From positions 1 to 12,427 of the forward strand of contig CAZWVT010000053.1 in NCBI GenBank assembly GCA_964636665.1: DNA of 12,427 nucleotides, read 5' to 3'. The translations under genes were made by a program, and so were the position numbers. The stretch's first letter is position 1, and each line of letters starts with the position of its first letter. The DNA comes from JAAYLC01 sp964636665 (lineage in GTDB: Bacteria > Bacteroidota > Bacteroidia > Flavobacteriales > Flavobacteriaceae). Below, in pieces: positions 8,187 to 12,427 of the stretch. The notes beneath the pieces were generated by a model. The model was not told where the DNA came from, made no database searches, and worked only from the letters and a program-made list of their open reading frames with translations.

Positions 8187-8672
8187 TTAGGATAAGAATC
8201 TGGCGTGCCAGCTTTCGCTTGCAGGAACCTTCCAATTTTCAAGATATTCTCTTTTTGTATTTACAAGATTATTAAATACAACCGTGTTTTTATTGACCGC
8301 TCGATCTTTTGCCATTTTTCTAAACTCTTTTAAAGGTTTATAAGCAATGAAATCTCCGGTATAAAATGTTACGTTCATTTTGTCAAGCAAATCGATATCG
8401 AACTTTTTTTCCATTTCTTGAATAAAATGAACAGAAGCATCAATACTACAACCAGAAGCTGCTACTGACGTTTGGTTGAGTCCAATCACGACAAAACGAT
8501 TGTATTTTAAATCGACCCCTGCTTCCAGCGTTTCGCCATGAGCAGTCCATTGTACCAAAAATTGTTCTGTCAATTGTTTGAGTTCTCTAACTTCATCATC
8601 TGTCAATTTTCTATTGGATTGATAAATCCATATTCGGGAATCCTCCGGTAATTGATTAAAATCTACAAGCAT
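8187..8672 (-). CDS. Conserved protein of unknown function (often labelled 'ABC transporter ATPase' without support)
   Basis: A 161-aa soluble protein with no signal peptide or membrane segment. From memory, close relatives in Flavobacteriia are filed as 'ABC transporter ATPase', but there is no Walker A (GxxxxGK[ST]), no ABC signature and no Walker B here, so that name should not be used. Visible features: an N-terminal block with RIWIYQSNRKLTDDEV (13-28), WTAHGETLEA (42-51), a Gly-Cys-Ser-Ile-Asp block (SGCSIDASVHFIQEMEKKF, about 73-91) that looks like a conserved core, and a basic C-terminal half. The single Cys in that block could be functional. The ATG at 8670-8672 is the only sensible start. 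It sits 87 nt after the CCG-protein gene and 15 nt before the GH3 fusion gene, so it is likely cotranscribed at least with the latter. I do not know its function. Confidence 0.8.
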   Translation of the reverse strand: MLVDFNQLPEDSRIWIYQSNRKLTDDEVRELKQLTEQFLVQWTAHGETLEAGVDLKYNRFVVIGLNQTSVAASGCSIDASVHFIQEMEKKFDIDLLDKMNVTFYTGDFIAYKPLKEFRKMAKDRAVNKNTVVFNNLVNTKREYLENWKVPASESWHARFLS

Positions 8673-8759
8673 TTTTTATACATTAAAATTAATCGAATCA
8701 TAATAACGATACGATGTTATAATATTTTATATATTTTCTGAAATTATGGAATGTTGGAA

Positions 8760-9551
8760 TTACAATTCCTCGGCTTGCGCAATCATCTCTGCAATATCCA
8801 TTACATTCATAGACGATTCGGCATTTTTAGCTTTTACGCCGTCTGTCATCATCATCATACAAAACGGACAACCAGTTGCAATAATTTCAGCATTGGTTTC
8901 CATTGCCTGTTCTGTTCTTTTTACGTTAACGTCCATTGTTCCCGGCTCTGGTTCTTTAAATACTTGAGCCCCTCCGGCACCACAGCACATTCCGTGTTTT
9001 TTATTGCGACGCATTTCGATGAGTTCCACTTCTAATTTTTCTAAAAGTTCACGCGGAGCTTCGTATTCATTATTTGCACGACCCAAATAACAAGGATCGT
9101 GAAAAGTGATTTTTTTACCTTTAAATTTACCTCCCTCAACTTTTAAACGGCCTTCTTTAAGCAAAGATTTTAAAAACTGCGTATGATGTAAGACTTCATA
9201 GTTTCCATCCAATTCAGGATATTCGTTGCCTATCGTATTAAAACAATGCGGACAAGCCGTAACGATTTTCTTTATTCCATAGGCATTCAGGGTTTCAATG
9301 TTTGTCATTGCTTGCATTTGGAATAAAAACTCATTTCCTGCTCTTTTTGCAGGATCGCCGTTACAACCTTCTTCAGTACCGAGAACGGCAAAATCTATGT
9401 TTGCTTTATTCAATAATTTAACAAAAGCTTTGGTGATTTTTTTTGCTCGATCATCAAAACTTCCTGCGCATCCTACAAAAAACAAAACTTCAGGCTGTTT
9501 TCCTTGGGCAGCATATTCTGCCATTGTAGGTACTTTTATTGTTTCACTCAT
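8760..9551 (-). CDS. (Fe-S)-binding CCG-domain protein, HdrB/HdrD-like
   Basis: This 263-aa soluble protein has two cysteine-rich CCG (DUF224-type) domains as in heterodisulfide reductase HdrB/HdrD, GlpC and LutA. The second motif is complete: C154 (HDPCYLG), C189-C190 (MCCGAGG) and C228/C231 (CPFC), spacing CX34CCX37CX2C, which in HdrB binds a non-cubane 4Fe-4S cluster at the thiol/disulfide site. The first motif is degenerate: C28, Gly62-C63 where the family has Cys-Cys, and C100/C103 (CPHC). The ATG at 9549-9551 starts 50 nt downstream of the membrane Fe-S gene, its likely partner: together they would form an HdrDE-like complex passing electrons between the membrane quinone pool and a soluble or thiol substrate. 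The substrate is unknown; a disulfide or a 2-hydroxyacid dehydrogenase partner is possible. Confidence 0.9.
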   Translation of the reverse strand: MSETIKVPTMAEYAAQGKQPEVLFFVGCAGSFDDRAKKITKAFVKLLNKANIDFAVLGTEEGCNGDPAKRAGNEFLFQMQAMTNIETLNAYGIKKIVTACPHCFNTIGNEYPELDGNYEVLHHTQFLKSLLKEGRLKVEGGKFKGKKITFHDPCYLGRANNEYEAPRELLEKLEVELIEMRRNKKHGMCCGAGGAQVFKEPEPGTMDVNVKRTEQAMETNAEIIATGCPFCMMMMTDGVKAKNAESSMNVMDIAEMIAQAEEL

Positions 9552-9601
9552 GTTACTTTTTTAATAAAAATAATTCCGTTTTATAGAATTTACATTTTAA
9601 A

Positions 9602-10933
9602 TTAATCTTCATTTGCCCAATTCATTCTATCCATCTGATTGTATGGCCACGGCGCGGCATTGTTTTCAATGTTTGACATGGCGACATTCAATTCGTTCGG
9701 AGCAGCGGACTGTTCCATCACTAGATATTGTCTCATTGCCATAATAATACTCATCGGGTCAATACTTACCGGACAAGCTTCAACACAGGCATTACACGTT
9801 GTACAAGCCCATAATTCTTCTCTGGTAATGTAATCATCCAACAATTGTTTGTTGTCGGGAACAAATTTTCCGTTTTTATTAATATTGCGTCCTACTTCTT
9901 CCAATCTGTCTCGCGTGTCCATCATTATTTTTCGTGGAGACAATAATTTTCCTGTATTGTTTGCAGGACATTCACTTGTGCATCTTCCGCATTCTGTACA
10001 CGTATAAGCACTCAACAATTGATGTCTGGTTAAATCCATCACATCACTTGCTCCAAATTTTTCAGGAACTTCATCCGATGTTTCCGCAGGTGCCGCAAAA
10101 GGATCGGCATTGGGATCCATCATTAATTTAACTTCTTTGGTAACGGCTTCCAAATTCTCAAATTGTCCTTTGGGTTTTATTTTTCCGTAATACACATTTG
10201 GAAAAGCGAGGATTATATGAAGGTGTTTTGAATAATATAAATAATTCAGGAAAAACAACACGCCTAAAATGTGTAACCACCAAGAAGCCCGCTCCATGAT
10301 GACAAGCGTTGAAACATCGAGATTGGCTAACAATGGCGCAATAAATTGACTAATCGGAAAAGATCCTGCGGTCGAATAATTTTCAGGAGACATTATTTGC
10401 AAGCGCTGATCGGCGGCATTCATCATTAAAAATAAAACCATCAACACAAACTCAATATATAGAATGTAATTGGCATCTTTACGAGGCCATTCTTTCATTT
10501 CACGCGCCCAAAATCGTTTTAATTTTTGAATATTTCTACGTGTCCAAAAAAGTACCACGCCGATAATTACCAGCAATGCTAAAATCTCAAAAGAGGCTAT
10601 TAGAAAATTGTACACACCCATTGGAAGTATGGTAGAAAGAACCCGATGCGTACCGAAAAGACCGTCAAAGACAATCTCAATCATTTCAATGTTAATGATA
10701 ATAAAACCAACATAAACAAAAATATGCAACAACCCCGGAATCGGTCTGACTACCATTTTTGACTGTCCCAGAGCAATGAGAACAACATTTTTCCATCGTT
10801 CTGATTTGTTGTCGGATATATCGACTTTTCTTCCGAGTTTTATATTACGAATGAGTTTTCTAACATTGATAGTGAAAAATCCTAGTGCCGCTGTTAGGGC
10901 AATTAAAAACAATATGTTGGGTAAATATTGCAT
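9602..10933 (-). CDS. Membrane-bound 2x[4Fe-4S] ferredoxin-type protein, HdrE/NarI-like N-terminus
   Basis: This 443-aa inner-membrane electron carrier has about five transmembrane segments (roughly 4-22, 68-90, 107-130, 155-172 and 217-235), resembling the b-heme subunits NarI/HdrE. H70 and one of H221, H237 or H239 are candidate haem ligands (inference). The cytoplasmic C-terminal part has two 4Fe-4S motifs: C312/C315/C318/C322 (CTECGRCTSECP) and C377/C380/C383/C387 (CTTCNACVEACP). An acidic, Ala/Pro-rich linker lies at about 272-294. Its ATG (10931-10933) overlaps the stop of the MCE gene as TAATG, so the two are translationally linked. The CCG-domain gene 50 nt downstream is its likely partner subunit. 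Confidence 0.92.
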   Translation of the reverse strand: MQYLPNILFLIALTAALGFFTINVRKLIRNIKLGRKVDISDNKSERWKNVVLIALGQSKMVVRPIPGLLHIFVYVGFIIINIEMIEIVFDGLFGTHRVLSTILPMGVYNFLIASFEILALLVIIGVVLFWTRRNIQKLKRFWAREMKEWPRKDANYILYIEFVLMVLFLMMNAADQRLQIMSPENYSTAGSFPISQFIAPLLANLDVSTLVIMERASWWLHILGVLFFLNYLYYSKHLHIILAFPNVYYGKIKPKGQFENLEAVTKEVKLMMDPNADPFAAPAETSDEVPEKFGASDVMDLTRHQLLSAYTCTECGRCTSECPANNTGKLLSPRKIMMDTRDRLEEVGRNINKNGKFVPDNKQLLDDYITREELWACTTCNACVEACPVSIDPMSIIMAMRQYLVMEQSAAPNELNVAMSNIENNAAPWPYNQMDRMNWANED

Positions 10934-11889
10934 TATAAATCCGGGTTATCTGGTTTTTGATATTCTTTCGAACGCTTTCCAAAAATTGAAAAATGAACGT
11001 ATCTCTTTGGATTAAGCTTAATATCTTGTAATAATTGCTCCAATTGACGAGTTGCACCTTCAAGATTCTCATAAATTTGGTCGTCGTGCAACAATTTTCC
11101 GGCAGTACCTTTTCCGCTGTTTAAGTCAGTCATCAAGTTATTTGCTTGATCTATAATTGACTGAATATCACGCGCTAATTTTCCGGTGTCTAATTGTGCC
11201 AACGAATCCGAAAGAACTGACAAATTTTCCACGGTGGTATCGAGATTGGTAAAAGTTCTGTCTAATTTATCAGTGTTTTTTGCAAGAATTACTTCTAAGT
11301 TTTCAGAAACTCCTGTAAATGAACTCAACGCACGATTCAAATTAGAAATAACTTCTTTAATATTATTTCGTGTAGGTTCATCAACGATGTCATTTATATC
11401 ATGGAGTAGTGAATCTACAGTTTGTAAAGTGTTGTTTACTTTCTGTTCAAGCGGTCCGAGTGCTTTTGTAACGGTTGCCAACATACTGTCTTCTATTTCT
11501 CCTTTCAATGTATCTCCGGATTTGGCAATTATTGAAGGGTCGTAATCAGGCAATATCGCAAGCGACTTTCCTCCTATCAATCCGGCACTGTAAATCTTGG
11601 CAACACTATTTTTTGAAAATTCAAAATCGTCTTCTAAACTAAACTTCACGATTAGCCAACCGCGTTCGGTAGAAAACTGTATGTCCTCCACTTTTCCAAC
11701 TGTATAACCACTAACAGTCACCGGAGCTGATCTTGTAAGACCTTCTACATTTTGGTATTGAACGTAAAAAATTCTTTTAGTTGAAAAAAGATTGGTTCCC
11801 TTCAGAAAGTTATAACCAAAGATGAGCAATAAAATTGCACCGATAGCGAGAATCCCGGTTTTTACTTCATTTGTTAGTTTCAAGGTCAA
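10933..11889 (-). CDS. MCE/MlaD family protein (lipid transport)
   Basis: This protein of up to 318 aa is anchored in the inner membrane by one N-terminal helix (about 11-30) and carries one MCE domain in the periplasm (about 38-115, with VTVSGYTVGKV at 57-67 and GLIGGKSL at 103-110). A long predicted helical/coiled-coil tail follows (about 140-300). MCE proteins form hexameric rings or tubes that carry phospholipid or other hydrophobic molecules between inner and outer membrane. The matching ABC permease and ATPase are not in the window. There is no ATG near the N-terminus: the candidates are TTG at 11887-11889 or, two codons later, TTG at 11881-11883. The second gives Met-Lys-Leu-Thr, closer to the usual family start. 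The upstream frame is blocked by TAA at 11896-11898. A TAnnTTTG box lies 20-26 nt upstream of these starts. Confidence 0.9.
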   Translation of the reverse strand: MTLKLTNEVKTGILAIGAILLLIFGYNFLKGTNLFSTKRIFYVQYQNVEGLTRSAPVTVSGYTVGKVEDIQFSTERGWLIVKFSLEDDFEFSKNSVAKIYSAGLIGGKSLAILPDYDPSIIAKSGDTLKGEIEDSMLATVTKALGPLEQKVNNTLQTVDSLLHDINDIVDEPTRNNIKEVISNLNRALSSFTGVSENLEVILAKNTDKLDRTFTNLDTTVENLSVLSDSLAQLDTGKLARDIQSIIDQANNLMTDLNSGKGTAGKLLHDDQIYENLEGATRQLEQLLQDIKLNPKRYVHFSIFGKRSKEYQKPDNPDL

Positions 11890-11908
11890 AAAAATTTATT
11901 TAGTTGAG

Positions 11909-11916
11909 CAAATTTA
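11909..11916 (-). promoter_or_regulatory. Candidate Bacteroidota-type -7 promoter element before the MCE gene
   Basis: On the minus strand this reads TAAATTTG, an exact match to the Bacteroidota -7 consensus TAnnTTTG. It lies in the 52-nt gap between the amidase stop and the TTG start. A T-rich tract with TTTG (11929-11932) is upstream but only 12 nt away, shorter than the usual 19-21. It could give the MCE/Fe-S genes their own transcript besides readthrough from the amidase gene. The leader would be very short. Confidence 0.42.
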
Positions 11917-11941
11917 ATAGATTAAAACCAAAAAAAATCTA

Positions 11942-12427
11942 CTATTTATTTTTAGATTGAAGAATCTTTGTTAAATCGACTCTTTTCCCGTCTTTATATG
12001 CCACAATATAAGCCGAATCAAATCCTTTTTGACGGGCGGCGGTTTTTAAAATCTGTGCTTCGTTATAATCAGAAGTACTGCCTATGTAATATTTATATAA
12101 ATTCCCATCTCTTTCACGCATCACGCCCTGCAAACCTTTAAAATTATTTGCAGTAGGATTTAGTTTTGTCGATCCCGCTGCAATTTGAACTTTAAAGACA
12201 ACACCTTCATAAATATCTTTTTCTACGGGACTTTCTATTTTTGAAGTATCAAGCGTAGTGACAATCTCTTGAGTTGTGTTGTAACTCACATCGGATACTG
12301 TGATACTGGAAATGTATGATTTGATGGCTTTTGCAATTTCTCTTGCCATATCCGATTGTCCTTTTTTTGAATTCAAATATGCACCTTCTTTAGCATTTGT
12401 CAAAAAACCGGTTTCAATCAACACACT
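11942..12427 (-). CDS. N-acetylmuramoyl-L-alanine amidase (Amidase_3), C-terminal part with SPOR-like domain; cut by window edge
   Basis: About 161 codons are visible, ending in TAG at 11942-11944; the 5' end lies beyond the right edge. The first residues read SVLIETGFLTN, the last conserved block of zinc-dependent Amidase_3 enzymes (AmiC/CwlM type), whose Glu is catalytic; the zinc-binding His and Glu residues upstream are outside the window. The catalytic domain ends near REIAKAIKSYI. A Thr/Ser/Val-rich linker follows, then a SPOR-like module (VFKVQIAAGSTKL to about AYIVAYKDGKRV). SPOR modules bind denuded glycan strands, which would target the enzyme to sites of septal wall cleavage. The first in-window codon that could be taken as a start (GTG, 12422-12424) lies inside the catalytic block and is not the real start. 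It is the most upstream gene seen of the minus-strand run, 52 nt before the MCE gene. Confidence 0.9.
   Translation of the reverse strand, partial: SVLIETGFLTNAKEGAYLNSKKGQSDMAREIAKAIKSYISSITVSDVSYNTTQEIVTTLDTSKIESPVEKDIYEGVVFKVQIAAGSTKLNPTANNFKGLQGVMRERDGNLYKYYIGSTSDYNEAQILKTAARQKGFDSAYIVAYKDGKRVDLTKILQSKNK

Noticed and set aside
8187..8672. ATPase partner for the MCE protein
   Set aside because: No Walker A, Walker B or ABC signature is present, so it cannot be the Mla-type ATPase.
8699..8722. Imperfect inverted repeat (ATAAC ... GTTAT) in the 87-nt gap before the unknown protein gene
   Set aside because: Only about 5-6 bp of AT-rich stem, no T tract in the right place, and no match to the -7 consensus nearby; expected by chance in such DNA.
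10860..11072. 70-codon minus-strand frame across the MCE/Fe-S junction
   Set aside because: It overlaps two well-supported genes in another frame and has no family features.

Overview
The window looks like chromosomal DNA of a low-GC member of the Bacteroidota, most likely Flavobacteriaceae. The evidence is the protein set (a bacillithiol BshA, a secreted GH3/beta-lactamase fusion, an MCE protein behind an amidase, an outer-membrane barrel ending in Phe), a Bacteroidota-type -7 box (TAnnTTTG), and the lack of recognisable Shine-Dalgarno sites. I see no mobile element, tRNA, rRNA or CRISPR array. The window is an assembly product: it holds exactly 100 N (1655-1754).

Left part (1-2160). A minus-strand FAD-linked oxidase (54-1616) is cut by an in-frame TAA at a conserved Lys position. 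Seventeen further codons after the stop still read as the family sequence, so the gene is either a fresh nonsense mutant or carries a base error, and its iron-sulfur half would lie beyond the left edge. Next come the N gap and the 3' end of a plus-strand outer-membrane beta-barrel gene with a His-rich loop, closed by a strong AT-rich hairpin terminator.

Middle (2266-5229). A plus-strand MscS-type mechanosensitive channel with a long periplasmic N-terminal part converges on bshA; their stop codons are 3 nt apart.

Right part (4096-12427, all minus strand). Seven genes run in one direction with short gaps or overlap: a zinc N-acetylmuramoyl-L-alanine amidase with a SPOR-like tail (partial at the right edge), an MCE/MlaD-like lipid-transport protein, a membrane-bound 2x[4Fe-4S] protein, its CCG-domain partner (HdrD/HdrE-like electron-transfer pair), a 161-aa protein of unknown function, the secreted GH3/serine-hydrolase fusion, and bshA. 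They are probably one operon or a few overlapping transcripts. By content they join cell-wall cleavage and recycling, envelope lipid traffic, membrane electron transfer and low-molecular-weight thiol synthesis. That functional link is inferred from gene order only.

Most genes are family members with clear motifs. I did not find a clearly undescribed system. The points most worth checking are the nonsense codon in the oxidase, the P-loop-less protein inside the operon, the pairing of an Hdr-like module with bshA, and the four-cysteine insert in the beta-lactamase domain.
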